DNA of 64,000 nucleotides from Triops longicaudatus (lineage: Eukaryota; Arthropoda; Branchiopoda; Notostraca; Triopsidae). Position numbers and translations under genes: made by a program. This document shows positions 48,576-59,645 of this stretch, in pieces; positions within the stretch are counted from its first letter, which is position 1; every line of letters begins with the position of its first letter. Where the stretch lies: NCBI GenBank assembly GCA_022885665.1, contig JAGQDJ010000113.1, forward strand, positions 114,844 to 178,843, given 5' to 3'. The notes beneath the pieces were generated by a model. The model was not told the origin of the DNA. It saw only the letters and a list, made by a program, of their open reading frames with translations, and did no database searches.

Positions 48576-50374
48576 GAACCTAAACAAGTTGAAACATTTT
48601 TAAATTTAAAAAATGGTGTAACAATAAAATTAAATTAAGCTCCGAAATACTGATAGTAAATTCTAGATTCTTAAGAAAAGGTGGCTGTTAAAAAAACGTT
48701 CTTTTTCGAAAATATCTTGCAATATAGATATGAAAATTGACAGAAAGTAATAAACGTAAAGGAAATCTTAATCACACAATTTTGCAAAAATTCATACGGT
48801 CCGAAAATATTTTTAGAAAGTCGGAAAATGTCAGTGGAGTTCGAACCATTGAAATTTATTTTTCTAATCTTTATTATTTGATTCCGGAAGCTTCATTTTC
48901 ATTCATAAGTAATTTACTGCACACTAAAGAAACGGCTTGGAAACTCAGAAAATTATAAAAAAATATAAATGAATAAAGGAATTAAAGCATATTATTATAA
49001 AATGCAATGCACATTGAAATCGGATAAAATCGGTAAATTGATTTTAATATCGTTAAATACGGCATTCAAATATCAAAAGTTTAAAGATTGCAAAATAACA
49101 AAAAGATTTTTGCTAAAAAATGTGACAAATTCGTATATTTAAAAAAATAATCTCTCATATTCTTAAAAATAAACTTTAAAAAAGTTTTAAAAAATTAATT
49201 GTGGCAAACATTTTTACAAAAACTTTTTACCAAAAAATCTCACAAACTTTAAAGACAATTTTTGTTTAAAAAAAATTAGATTTGCACAAAAATTTTTTAA
49301 AAGAAATTGAATCTATTTTTAATCACATGTTTAATTTTTTTATTAAATGCAAAAAATATATTTTAAATCAAAACTTCGCGTCTCCTAAACGTTCCATTCG
49401 ATAAAAAATATTTTCACAATGTTTACATAATAACTGTTTAATCAAAATAAAGATTGTTTCTTAGGATGTAATTAATAGATACAGTAAATACTAAATCGTG
49501 GAACGACAGAAAAGAAATAGAAAGAGAAGGTTAGGATTTCCTCATGCTTGGACGCCAAGATGTCGGCGACGTGCGAGGGAATTAATCCTCTCGGGTTTTC
49601 ATTACTCCCATTAATGCGTTTGGGTTGAAATTAGTGAGAAATTGGAGGAAAAGTATCCCTAGCTTTTGGTTAACATCCTAAGCAATGGTTTACACACGAA
49701 AATGTACAAGTAAAGTGATACTATACTGGCTTTCGCAAACAAGTTTGAAAAGCCCACTTCCAAGACTTGGAAGATTAGCTTTCTTGGTGGGACAGACCAG
49801 TTTTGTGACTTATTTTAAATCACTCCTTACACACACACGAAAAAAAAAAATCCATAAATAAAATAAAACAAAAAGAACCCTGAGGGTACGACAAAGTGAC
49901 ACGTGCAATTTAGATAAAACGATACGGAATAGTGAAAGAGCAAAAATTGCACTGCTCAATGAGCTAACATAACGTAACTATCCATGTAGTTCTGGTTCCG
50001 AAATAGAACCTTGCGTGGTAGTAAGAAAACTACGCAGATTTGTAGATATCTAGCCGTGAGTGAAAACTGCTGTAAACAATTGTTACATTGTTAATTTAAC
50101 AACTAATAACTATTTAATTGTCATTAAAATAATAAAAGGAATAAAAATCTGAAATATGTAAAAATTATACAACTATTTGAAAAAATAACTTAAAATTTGA
50201 TACGTTAACGAGATATGGCAAAATTTGATAGTATCATTAAAAAAATAAAACCTTGTTAAAACATGATGTATTAAATGAAGAGTCGCAAAGTAACATACTT
50301 TTAAATAGTTAAAGGATCTCTTGTAATATTAAAATTCGAGTTTTAGCGAATTTGAGATAATTTTCTTTGGAACT

Positions 50375-50480
50375 TAACATAACGCAACTATAGTATACCA
50401 CACTTAATCTAATCCAACTAATGTCGTCTAACTTAACGTAACCTAATTAAGGCAACCTAACTTAATCTACTTAATCTAGT
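50375..50480 (-). repeat. Short degenerate CCTAA block
   Basis: ACCTAATTAAGGCAACCTAA-like tract. Confidence 0.5.
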
Positions 50481-51084
50481 AAATTAATCACTTTAAAACT
50501 AATATTACCACATGATATTTTTAAACTAAAACAATTAATATACTCGTAGTTTTAAACTTAGGACCACGCATCATAGATAATATAACTTCAACAAAAACTT
50601 AGTGAATTAAATGAAGTATTTCATTTAAATTAAATTTTAGCTTTGTATATTAAATTGAACATAAGAAATACTGAGCTTGGAAAGAGTGGTTGGGCTTCGT
50701 ACGGATGTGATACACGTGTTTAGTATGTAGTGATATATACTATTGGCTAATCTGCTCACCGAGCATGTAGTTGTCATTAGCTTGGACTAAGTTTTGTAAT
50801 TTGGAGAATATTTCCGTTATGGTTCTCCATTATATGCGCTTTCAAATGAAAAAAAAAATCAGAGATAGGCGCGAAATTATATTATTATACAAATTACACA
50901 CATTTCATTTATATTTGTTTTCCTTACAAAAAGCAGTCAACGAACCAAATGTTACCCATTGCTCAAATTATGCACATGTCAAAAATTTTTAAAAAATCTG
51001 AAGAAACTAAGAAATCTATCTTAAGCTAATTCAAATTCTTAATGTATATTAAAAAATGTCATTCTTCTGTAGTTAATCTTTCTT

Positions 51085-51280
51085 CTTAACTTAAGGTAAC
51101 CCAACTTTAGTGAACCTAATATAACTTATGTGACGAACGTGACCTAACTAAACTAAGTTAACTTAACGAACCTATCTTAATCGAACTTATCCTAACCTGA
51201 CTTCACTAAGGAACATAGCATAACCTTACTTAGCCTAGCACAACTAAGCTAACTTAACCTAGCCTAACCTAACCAAGCAG
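51085..51280 (-). repeat. Degenerate CCTAA block
   Basis: AACCTAGCCTAACCTAACC at its right end. Confidence 0.6.
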
Positions 51281-52109
51281 CTGAGACATCTGTGTTATTA
51301 TTAAGATGCTTTTCAATTTCTCTTCATAGGAGCAATTGCAAAATCAGTCAAGAATGTTTCGTTTTCTTAATTCAAGCCCTCTTAAGAACAGACCATAAAT
51401 GATGTGTCAATCGACGATTCTTCCCGACCCTTGAACTTGGTTCGTTTCGCAGAATGTTAATGACGTTTGTTTGTATTCCTCTTCAATAGCGGCATCAGTT
51501 ACGACAGCTGACATCATAAGCTCAACATGGATCTACAGGATTAAACTGAGTCATTAAATTCTTAACGACTCAATAAAAACAAGCTCTACCTTCTCTTGTT
51601 TCACCACTTAAAACTATAGTCAAAACGACCTCCCCAAAAAGTGCCCAACACCGCCAAAACACTGACGTAATTAAGCTCAAATGTCAATTCCAAGCCGTAC
51701 TATCTTTCTCAAACTTGGTTACGATTCTACCCTTCTCTTTCTTACTACGCACAGGCCCATAAACAAACGCAAACTCATAACTTAAAATACTTTTCTAAAT
51801 GTACATTTTCTCTTGATTTTCAACGAATAGTACTAAAAGTTTTACCACAGGATTTCTAATCGAGAAAAATAAAAAGGTATTCTTTTCCAAATAAAATGAG
51901 TTATTCTTAAAATTCAAATGGATCAAACTAAACAAGTAACGAAAGTCAAATTTCGGTCAGTTAAAACTTGAAGTAAATCTGGTTTGTTACATTTTCACTT
52001 ACCGTTTAACACAAATGCTTTTTTCGTAAATTCAGATCTCTCTTTAGATAATGTAGAATTAATTTATTACAAAATGAAGTAAGTGACTTGTTAGAAAATG
52101 TAACTTCTA

Positions 52110-52500
52110 ACCTATTCTTCTCCAACTAACTTAATCTAAATTTACCTTACCTAACCTATCTAATCTAAAATAACTCCACCTAACACAAACTTATTTGAAT
52201 AACATAGTCTAACTTAATCTTACCCAATGCAACCTTACCTAGCTCTACCTACTTAACCTAAGCTCGACTAACCAATGTCATTTATCTACCTTAAACTAGC
52301 TCCACATAGATAACCTTGCCTAACTAACTTAACCTAACGTAACCTTACCTAATGTGTTCTTAAGTGAACTAAATTCACCTACCAAACTTAATAAAAAGTT
52401 ACCAACCAAACTTCCCCTGCCAAATCTAAGTTCACCTAATAAACCTAAAAAACGACACCTAACCTTACCTTTCTCACCTACCCGTTCTAACTTAACTTAA
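52110..52500 (-). repeat. Degenerate CCTAA block
   Basis: Dense CCTAACCTA-type units lying 0.8-1.2 kb before the gremlin acceptor. Confidence 0.65.
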
Positions 52501-52709
52501 TTATTTTTCCTGTCCTAACTTCGGCGTTGAGAAGGAACGACCCAAATTTTCTTAACCAAACGACCTGGTAGCAAAACGTCCCTACGCTGGGCACAAAATG
52601 ACCTAAAGACAGACGGCACAAAATAAAGATAAAATGTACAAAATAAGAACTCCATATAATTCGTAGCTCATTTTCGTCACGTAATTAATGGCTTTCACAT
52701 AGATGTCTT

Positions 52710-52875
52710 AGATAATGTTAGATGTAGTCAGGATGGGTTAGGTCAGACTTGCTGAGGTTCAGTTTAGTTCATGTAGGTTAACTTAGGTCAGGTTTGTTTA
52801 CGTTAGGGTAAATTTGTCTCCACCTACCCTGACTTAGCCTAGTCTAACCTGATCTAAGCTAACCTAACTAACACA
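52710..52875. repeat. TTAGG/CCTAA switch before gremlin
   Basis: TTAGGTCAG-type units to about 52815, then CCTGACTTAGCC/CTAACC units. The two halves could form a weak stem. Confidence 0.5.
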
Positions 52876-53278
52876 GTATTGTATTAAAATACATACCATT
52901 CCAGAAAGTTACAATCGCATTAAGTTGTTAGTACTAAATTATACTCTACATTCAGTACAGACAAGAACAACCTAGACTTATGTTCTCTGCAGATTTATTT
53001 ACAATTCCGTTTATATGATTTTTATGGTTCTATCCTCACAAAAAGAAAATAAATAAATAAATGAAACGACACGTTATTTAACTGCCTTTACTTGACTTGT
53101 TTTAAAGTTCAAGATTTATGATTATTTTTTACCTTGGAGGCCTTTTGGTAAACCTAAAATTGGCACATGGCTTACTAATAGGAAAGTACTCAAACTCATA
53201 ACATTCAAGTTGATTAATCAATGAATGGGATAAAACGAGACTAATACCTCCAATTTATCATGTTCTTTCACTCTCTAG

Positions 53279-53392
53279 GGCCGCCACGAGTGACAAATCA
53301 CTTTATCGACCACCCATCACTCTTCAGCACCTCGTCAAAAGCCTAATTTAGCCTCTGTACCCAATCTGTTTAATTCCTTAATTGTATACAAC
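53279..53392 (+). other. Gremlin 5' UTR portion and splice acceptor
   Basis: A strong pyrimidine tract and AG (tgttctttcactctctag, ending 53278) sit 114 bp before the ATG, and no in-frame coding precedes it. This suggests that the coding exon starts at 53279 and that a non-coding exon lies upstream, the arrangement known for vertebrate GREM1. Confidence 0.5.
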
Positions 53393-54334
53393 ATGGCTCC
53401 ATCGGCCTGGTCCATCTGGTCCTTTCTCGTGTTAATGGCCTTGTGGAGCCCTTCAGCACGCTTCAGCACGTGCCAAACCCTACCGGCCAACGGCAGCAGC
53501 CCCTTTTCTCCCCCACAAAACTTGGTCCAGCGGTTTCGGACACCCAGCGCCTCTCTTCCCGCCAAATCGGGCTCCATCTTGGAACATATCGACAAAGACC
53601 AAGTTGAGCGTTACCTGGACCAGTTACGGCTCAACCAAAGTCTACACCAGCGCCTCCCTACCACACGACGCTCCTCCCCCTCCCCCGAGTCTCTCCCACC
53701 TGCCAATTCCCCAGGCTCTAACCCGAAATTAACCATCTATGAGCCGTTGGCGCCTGGGGGCGGCAGCACGCCCACCAACGTGCTAAAAATCCGTCACAGT
53801 AGCCACCGTAACCGCCACAAAGCCACCAACCACCCTGGCAGCCAGGAAGACTTCCACAACAACAAAGACAGCAACCACGGCCTCAAGGGCGGGAAACTCA
53901 ACCGCAGTGAGCCTATCCTGCAATCCAGCAAGGACGCCCTCTTTGTTACGCGGAAAGAATACCTGCGTTCAGACTGGTGCAAAACGCAACCGTTGCTGCA
54001 ACGCATTTCCGAGGAAGGCTGTCTTTCTTACACCTTCTTAAACCGATTTTGCTACGGGCAGTGCAATTCCTTCTTCATTCCCAAGAACATTCGCCCCAGC
54101 ATCAGTTCAGCGTCTGCACCCAGGCGAGCCCAGCCTCTTGCGGGCGAAGGGGCACGCTTAGGCCAGCAACAACAACAAGACAACGCTGCGTTCCGGTCGT
54201 GCGCGTTCTGCAAGCCTAAAAAGACCTCATGGGTCACCGTTACCTTAAAGTGCCCCTCCTTAACACCACCATACAGGCGTCGTCGGGTACAAAGTATTAA
54301 GCAATGTCGTTGCATAACGGAGGTTTTAACTTAA
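53393..54334 (+). CDS. grem: Gremlin-like BMP antagonist (DAN/cystine-knot family), single coding exon
   Basis: Secreted antagonist of BMP ligands by family. 313 aa from ATG 53393 (A at -3, G at +4) to TAA. Residues 1-27 read as a signal peptide with a hydrophobic core WSFLVLMALW. The middle is Ser/Pro-rich, with a His/Arg/Lys-rich stretch at 134-170 (possible heparan-sulfate binding) and potential N-glycosylation at N33 and N81. The DAN domain spans about 188-311 and has nine cysteines (196, 210, 220, 224, 270, 273, 287, 305, 307), the gremlin number. Key motifs are DWCKTQPL, RFCYGQCNSFFIPKNIR, SCAFCKPKK, RRRRVQSIKQCRCI. The loop between C224 and C270 holds 45 residues against 18 in gremlin-1, so it carries about 27 extra, Ala/Gln-rich. 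The coding part has no intron, as in vertebrate gremlins. DAN/NBL1 or Cerberus are less likely, because the CKTQPL and FCKPKK motifs are gremlin-specific. Confidence 0.95.
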   Translation: MAPSAWSIWSFLVLMALWSPSARFSTCQTLPANGSSPFSPPQNLVQRFRTPSASLPAKSGSILEHIDKDQVERYLDQLRLNQSLHQRLPTTRRSSPSPESLPPANSPGSNPKLTIYEPLAPGGGSTPTNVLKIRHSSHRNRHKATNHPGSQEDFHNNKDSNHGLKGGKLNRSEPILQSSKDALFVTRKEYLRSDWCKTQPLLQRISEEGCLSYTFLNRFCYGQCNSFFIPKNIRPSISSASAPRRAQPLAGEGARLGQQQQQDNAAFRSCAFCKPKKTSWVTVTLKCPSLTPPYRRRRVQSIKQCRCITEVLT

Positions 54335-54395
54335 ACAGACCTTTTACTCCTTGTCGTTAAAACACGTGAAACGCAACAAACATGTGAGGCTAGCT

Positions 54396-54401
54396 ATTAA
54401 A
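54396..54401 (+). terminator. Gremlin poly(A) signal candidate (ATTAAA)
   Basis: ATTAAA lies 62 nt after the stop codon and is followed by a T-rich stretch. Other AT-rich matches occur further on, so use of this one is uncertain. Confidence 0.3.
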
Positions 54402-54677
54402 CCATGTTCATTTCCTTCTTTGTCTTATAATTCCCTCCAGAACTCAAAAAAAAAATCCTTCATTAAAAAAGGAAAAAAAAAAGTTTTTTGTTTGAGAATT
54501 TCTTGTTTCTTTTGTATATAAAGGAGAGGTGTGACCAGTATTTAAGTTAAATTCTTTCGAGTTATAAATTCATAGTAATTTGGAAACGTTCTTCAACTTA
54601 TGTTTAACTGTGTCATTACTTTTACTCAGATCATTCTTGACTTTCAGTGTTGTCAAGCTTTACAAAACGGTTTATTC

Positions 54678-55488
54678 CAGTGTTTTTCAGTAGTCTTAGC
54701 TCATTACCCAAAAAACGCCGATTAGAGAGCTACCGTTACACAACGAAACAAAAATTTCGAAAAATAAAAACAAAATGAAAACTAAATTTATAACAAAAAT
54801 AACAGCGTGATTTGCTAAATTGGAGTGTAAATAGACACTAATGCAAGCTCCGGTCTAGTTTAACCTCTTATGGCGAATTGCATGTTAATGTTTTAGGCGA
54901 CTGTCCACCAGATATTATTTTACCGAAAACTCTTGACAGTAAATTGAGTCAGAAATTACTTTCTGGAAATACTGAATGTTTTTTGTCGAAAACATTCATA
55001 TTTCATTTTTTTTTCTCCCTAGCTTAATGTCATAGTAAATATTTTCAGGCGATATCTTAAGAAACTACTCACCTGACTTTTTAATTTCTTGCCCCCTTTA
55101 ATAAATTTTAATAAATTACACTTCGTTCGTCAAAGCCAATTTTTGACATCGTAAATCAGAAAGTTGAAAATTTAATTTCTCAAGGAAAATTCATTAAGAA
55201 AATAGCCTTAGCACTTTGAAAAAAAACTATTTTTTGTAAAATTGCTGGTAAAAGCTTTTGGTGAAGTAGTTTGCATTTACAGTACAGTCTTTTGAAAACA
55301 ATTACGTGCAATTCGCCAAAAGATGTTTCGCCTAGCCTCAAGCATTTCGGTTCTTTCGAATTGAAGGTCTTCACGCAACCAAAATTTAAGATTCTTTTGT
55401 TTTTATTTTTCTTGATTGGGCTCCGGTACCCAAATCCAAAATACCGTTCCCAATCTTGGGGTAATTTCCCCCCTATTGAAAAGCACTG
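54678..55488. mobile_element. hAT Charlie-like non-autonomous element, 811 bp
   Basis: Ends CAGTGTTTTTCAGTAG and, inverted, CAGTGCTTTTCAATAG, with a perfect 8-bp duplication GTTTATTC (54670-54677 and 55489-55496). It lies 344 bp past the gremlin stop, possibly just outside or within its 3' UTR. No transposase. Confidence 0.9.
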
Positions 55489-56350
55489 GTTTATTCATAC
55501 TCGCCCCCCAAAACACTTAACTGTTACAATCGTCCCAGCATGCCATGAAACTGTCAAACTAAACTTTTTCTCAGTTAAACAACGTTTTTAGAGTGTTAAT
55601 TAGCTGAAGACATTGTTTAACGCTGTTTTACCCCTGGCATACATTTAAAACATTGTATAAAACGTGAACATTCCTTTACATAGTAAAAACTTCATGTAAA
55701 CCCGGTCTGTTTGTAAACTGCAGCATTCTCTCCGTTTTGTGGATACCTTAATTATGCATTTATGTATTTCTTGAACAAACCAACACACGCTCGTGTATTT
55801 CCTGCTTTAATGTATTATATATATTGTACGAAAATCTGACATAAAATAATCCTTTTGTATAAAACTTTTCCCCACAAGATTCCAATTGTTGGAAGCCAAA
55901 AGTTGTGTCGCTCTCATATTGAACAGCATAAAAATACATATGTCCCTACAAAAGCCGTTCGGGGTTCACGTTTTCTTTTTATAAGTCTTTTTCCCCTAGC
56001 TAATAACAAAATTTGAAACTCGGAAAGTCATCAGGATGTCCTCATCAGCTTGAATTTCCTGTTCTGGTCGGTACAGTCATAGATTTGCATAATTTATAGC
56101 GTTCAAACCTTCTTCGAAGCCTTTTGTAATAAATCTTGGGTTACTTGCATCCCCTAGCGGAAAATTTAGACGAAATTAGCTTTAGAACTCGCATTTCCGC
56201 CTTCTAACGCTTTTGAGTTTTATTTTGAAAATAAAAAAGCACAAAATAATAAACCAGAAAAATGATGAAGTAAAAGAATGAAGAAATTAGGAAATAAAAG
56301 CCTGGGAATAACGAAAGAGGAAGAGGACTGGGCTGTGCGCCAAAAGTAAC

Positions 56351-56352
<2 letters not shown>

Positions 56353-56390
<38 letters not shown>

Positions 56391-56393
56391 TGT
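56353..56393 (+). repeat. GT microsatellite
   Basis: An uninterrupted GT run of about 15 units, then a GTATGTGTGTGT tail. Confidence 0.95.
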
Positions 56394-57539
56394 ACGCTTT
56401 AATGTCTGGTCGAAAGGAGGTTTTTAAAAAAGAAGCTTTTAACGCGTGCCCTTCACCAAACATTGATGACTGACCGGATAAATTTGTCCACCGGCAGCTG
56501 GTGTACATAGTACGTCCGAGTCCACCTTTGACCTCATCTTCATCAAGCTTTTAAGATTTTTGATAAAGGCCCAATTTCCTTTGAAACCAAAAAGTTGGCT
56601 CTGTTTGGGCAGAGAGAAAGGTGAAGCCACTTTAAGAATCAAGGTGAAAGAGCTGAAAAAGGCTCGTGCCTTGCAAGCTGCAACACTGTTATCAATCCAT
56701 CTTGGCCCCCTTTTTAAGACGAAGCACCCATGGCCCAATGTAATGCAATTGATATGGCGACAGAGCGACAGCGCCGGCAGATTAGATGGTCACGGCCTAC
56801 GAAAATCCTTTCATAGATTGGGTTTTAGACGCCAGGACTTGTCCCGCTGGGACACACAATGTATTCTTGATAGTACAGTGGTCAGTACACGGTAGTACCT
56901 CGGACAACGAACGCTTCTTTACAATGAAAAACGAATAGAAGATACCGGAGCACCTTGGTTAAAAGCTAGGTTAGACGATTTTAATTATCTCGTAAAACCC
57001 AGAGTAAAAAGTGGAAAAAAATTACTGAAAATTCGTACATTTCATGCACTGGTAAGCTGAAAGCTTGAATGGAACTGTTAGCTATTTTGAAAACTGTGAC
57101 ACTTCGTTGTTTCGTGGGTGTTTTCTGAGTTTGTTAGAATTCATTTATTTGCAGGTTTACTAGCAGTTCATAGCACAGCTCTGTGAAATTTTTTTCAAGG
57201 AAAGCTGCAGTCCTAAGCTAAAAAATAAACCCAAATTTGTCATAATTATTTTTGTTCATGTATCTATTTATCATGTATTTTTGCTAACTTTGACAGGTTG
57301 AATACCCTCAAATAAATGAATACCAACCTGAGTCTTATCAGTAAACTATAATCAACAATTTAAATGACTTTAAGCGAAACAAAATGCGTTCACACGGTGT
57401 TAGGAGCCTTTCATGGAATAACGACACAGGCTGCCAGGTATGATAGAAGAGAGCACAAAAATATGCATTTTGTTTCGTTTTTATCAGCTTTGGTTTTCCA
57501 AAGTTCGGTAGTTATTCATTATTCGCCCTGTAAATTTTT

Positions 57540-57600
57540 CGGTTAGGCTAGGTTTGGTAGGTTTGGTTTAGTTAGTTTAAGGTGAATTAAGTAAAACTTT
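57540..57600 (+). repeat. Short TTAGG-like tract
   Basis: GGTTAGGCTAGGTTTGG-type sequence, the last such block in the window. Confidence 0.45.
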
Positions 57601-57749
57601 CGCACCAGAGGCGCCTGAAAACCGAAATAAACGAGTGGAAACACTGTAGTTGTAATGGTAACCCGTGATGCAATTCAACCCTGTTTTGGGCAAAAAAGGT
57701 CGCGTATTTACCCCGTAGTAGTGCCCAGCCTACCCGCTGTTGGGTCAGC

Positions 57750-57863
57750 ATGGATACTTTTGACCAGCTTCAGGAGAAAAAAGATGAAAAATATATTCCT
57801 GAACGTCATGTAATCGACAAAAATTACAGGGAACGAGCAAAGAGCATGGCTCACACCGGGTAA
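57750..57863 (+). CDS. Candidate small ORF or first exon (37 aa)
   Basis: ATG 57750 in a good context (A at -3 within GTCAGCATGG) opens a charged 37-codon frame beginning MDTFDQLQEKKDEKYIPERH and ending KSMAHTG before TAA. GG/GTAATA near 57859 could act as a donor, making it a first coding exon. The local composition is richer in GC and more protein-like than its surroundings. I do not recognise the product. It could be chance. Confidence 0.25.
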   Translation: MDTFDQLQEKKDEKYIPERHVIDKNYRERAKSMAHTG

Positions 57864-58928
57864 TAACACAAACAAACAAAAATCACAGAGAAAGTAAAAT
57901 GGCCAATCTAACTAACTACCCAACAAAGATTTCAATGTTTCAAACTAAGCCCTCCTTGTCTTCCGAGGTGAAAAACTGCCGACGTACCCCCTTATTCCCT
58001 ATAATGAACGCACATAGGTAGAAAAATAGCTCGTATAACGAACACCGCTTCTTATAACGCACCACGAAAAAGTACCAAAATAATGAACGAATTGAAAACA
58101 CGAGACTTGACAGGAATCTTACCGCTGAATGAATAATACAGTCGGGAGAGCCCTGTATTCTTGTATTTCACTCAGTGGTGTAGCAAGGCTAAACGACGGT
58201 CAGGGCAAATGAGAAATGGTATACTCTCTCAAAGAAGAAAGACGAAGAAAAAAAAAGAGAATAGGATATTGCTGGTTTCACAAATAATAATAAAAAATAA
58301 ATAAATAATAGTAAAATAGAGTAATAACATTATGCTGGTTTTTAAATTGATTTAGATTTGCAACTGGAATTGTTTTTGGGTCAAAAGAGCGACTAGGACT
58401 TGGAGTTCCAATTGCTTGTAATGGGGCGAAGGGAGCTGGACTTCGCTTAAATCCTTTTTTTCGGAACTACGTACAAGCCTGGTTTCAATACACACTGGTC
58501 TCCACTTAAGTGACCAGCGGTTATTTAAATAACCCGCACAATTGAACGAAAAGTTGACGGTCGTGTTTTAGTCCCATTGAATTCAACGCACAACTTACTT
58601 CTTTTTATTGAATAATGGATAATTGAGTATTTTACTTTTAAAAGAATAATTTTACAGTTCCACTATATGTTTTACAATGCTGAATGACTTTGTCTCAATG
58701 AATAAGGATCTTTGGCAATAGTCATTGACAAGAGAAAGTCACAATATTCGTAGGAAATGCTCGAAAAGTTTTACGCCCAAAGAAAGCTTAAACCTTTCAG
58801 CGTCTATACAGTAGTTTCACAGTGCTTTTAGGGGAGGCCTAGAAAGCCCAAGACAAACTTCGAGACCATTGTAACAGCAGATTTCTCGATCATGGGAGTT
58901 AAATCGTGAAATTTGGCAATGCTGCATG

Positions 58929-59645
58929 CATGGGCGTCGCGAGGGTGTCTGTTTAGGAGGTAGCGGTACCTAATTTTTACCGAATACACTTCGTTCTTTT
59001 ACCGAAACAATACTTTTCTTACTTTATTATCGATTATGTAATTATTGAGCAAGCGAACTGTATTTGCATATGTTCAACATGGTTGGCATGCGGGACAATT
59101 TCGGAAGCACAGCTAAAGTATAAAACATGTACGATGCAAAGATTAAGTTACAATTGTCTTTCGTTCAAGCAGCTATATACCAGCAGAACAGACCTCTTAC
59201 AAAAGCAACGAAAAACAGTGCAGAAATTTTCGTGATTTCAGGTAAACAATTAATAATTTTCGAATTTTTTTCGACAGTATTGTATTAATTACCTACACTC
59301 ACTACTTTCATCGAATGCTTTACGAAATGCTTTCGATAATTTTTTCGTGATAATTTCGGCAGCAAAATCCAAGAGATTTAATGTTTTACTTTATGGCGTC
59401 CATTACATTCAAACCGCTCCATCGATTGTTGAAGACATTTTAACTACAAATTATTTTTTATAAATATTTCGCGAGTTGAAGAGAGAAGACCTTCCTTTAT
59501 ATTTATTGTCAAAAGTAGCAAAAAGCTTATAAAACACTTCCGACTTACCAAGAGCTTCTACAAAAATTTATCGACACCTTTATCCCGGCATTATTTTTTT
59601 TTTTTTTTTTAATTTAACCCGCCAACCCCCCTCACGACGCCCCTG
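58929..59645. mobile_element. hAT-type non-autonomous element, GGCGTCG family, 717 bp
   Basis: Left end CATGGGCGTCGCGAGGG and inverted right end CAGGGGCGTCGTGAGGGGGG. Flanking octamers GCTGCATG and GTTGAACG agree at 5 of 8. The ends resemble the 185-bp MITE at 20052. No transposase frame. Confidence 0.65.

Larger units (their letters stand above)
48576..53278. other. Region between the candidate promoter and gremlin, non-coding
   Basis: 48600-49480 is extremely AT-rich. Four telomere-like blocks follow. There is no ORF with protein character. If gremlin starts at the 46.7-kb island, this is its first intron. Confidence 0.4.
55497..58928. other. Downstream of gremlin, mostly unassigned
   Basis: AT-rich with the GT microsatellite and the candidate small ORF. 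CAGTGGTGTAGCAAGG at about 58172 looks like a lone hAT MITE end. CAGTGGTCAGTACACGG at about 56876 and TAACGAAC-type stretches near 58010-58060 recall Tigger-like ends. Confidence 0.35.

Noticed and set aside
53335..54315. Three minus-strand frames over gremlin
   Set aside because: Antisense shadows of the gremlin exon.
56353..56393. Short regular repeat as a CRISPR or regulatory array
   Set aside because: It is a plain GT microsatellite in eukaryotic DNA.
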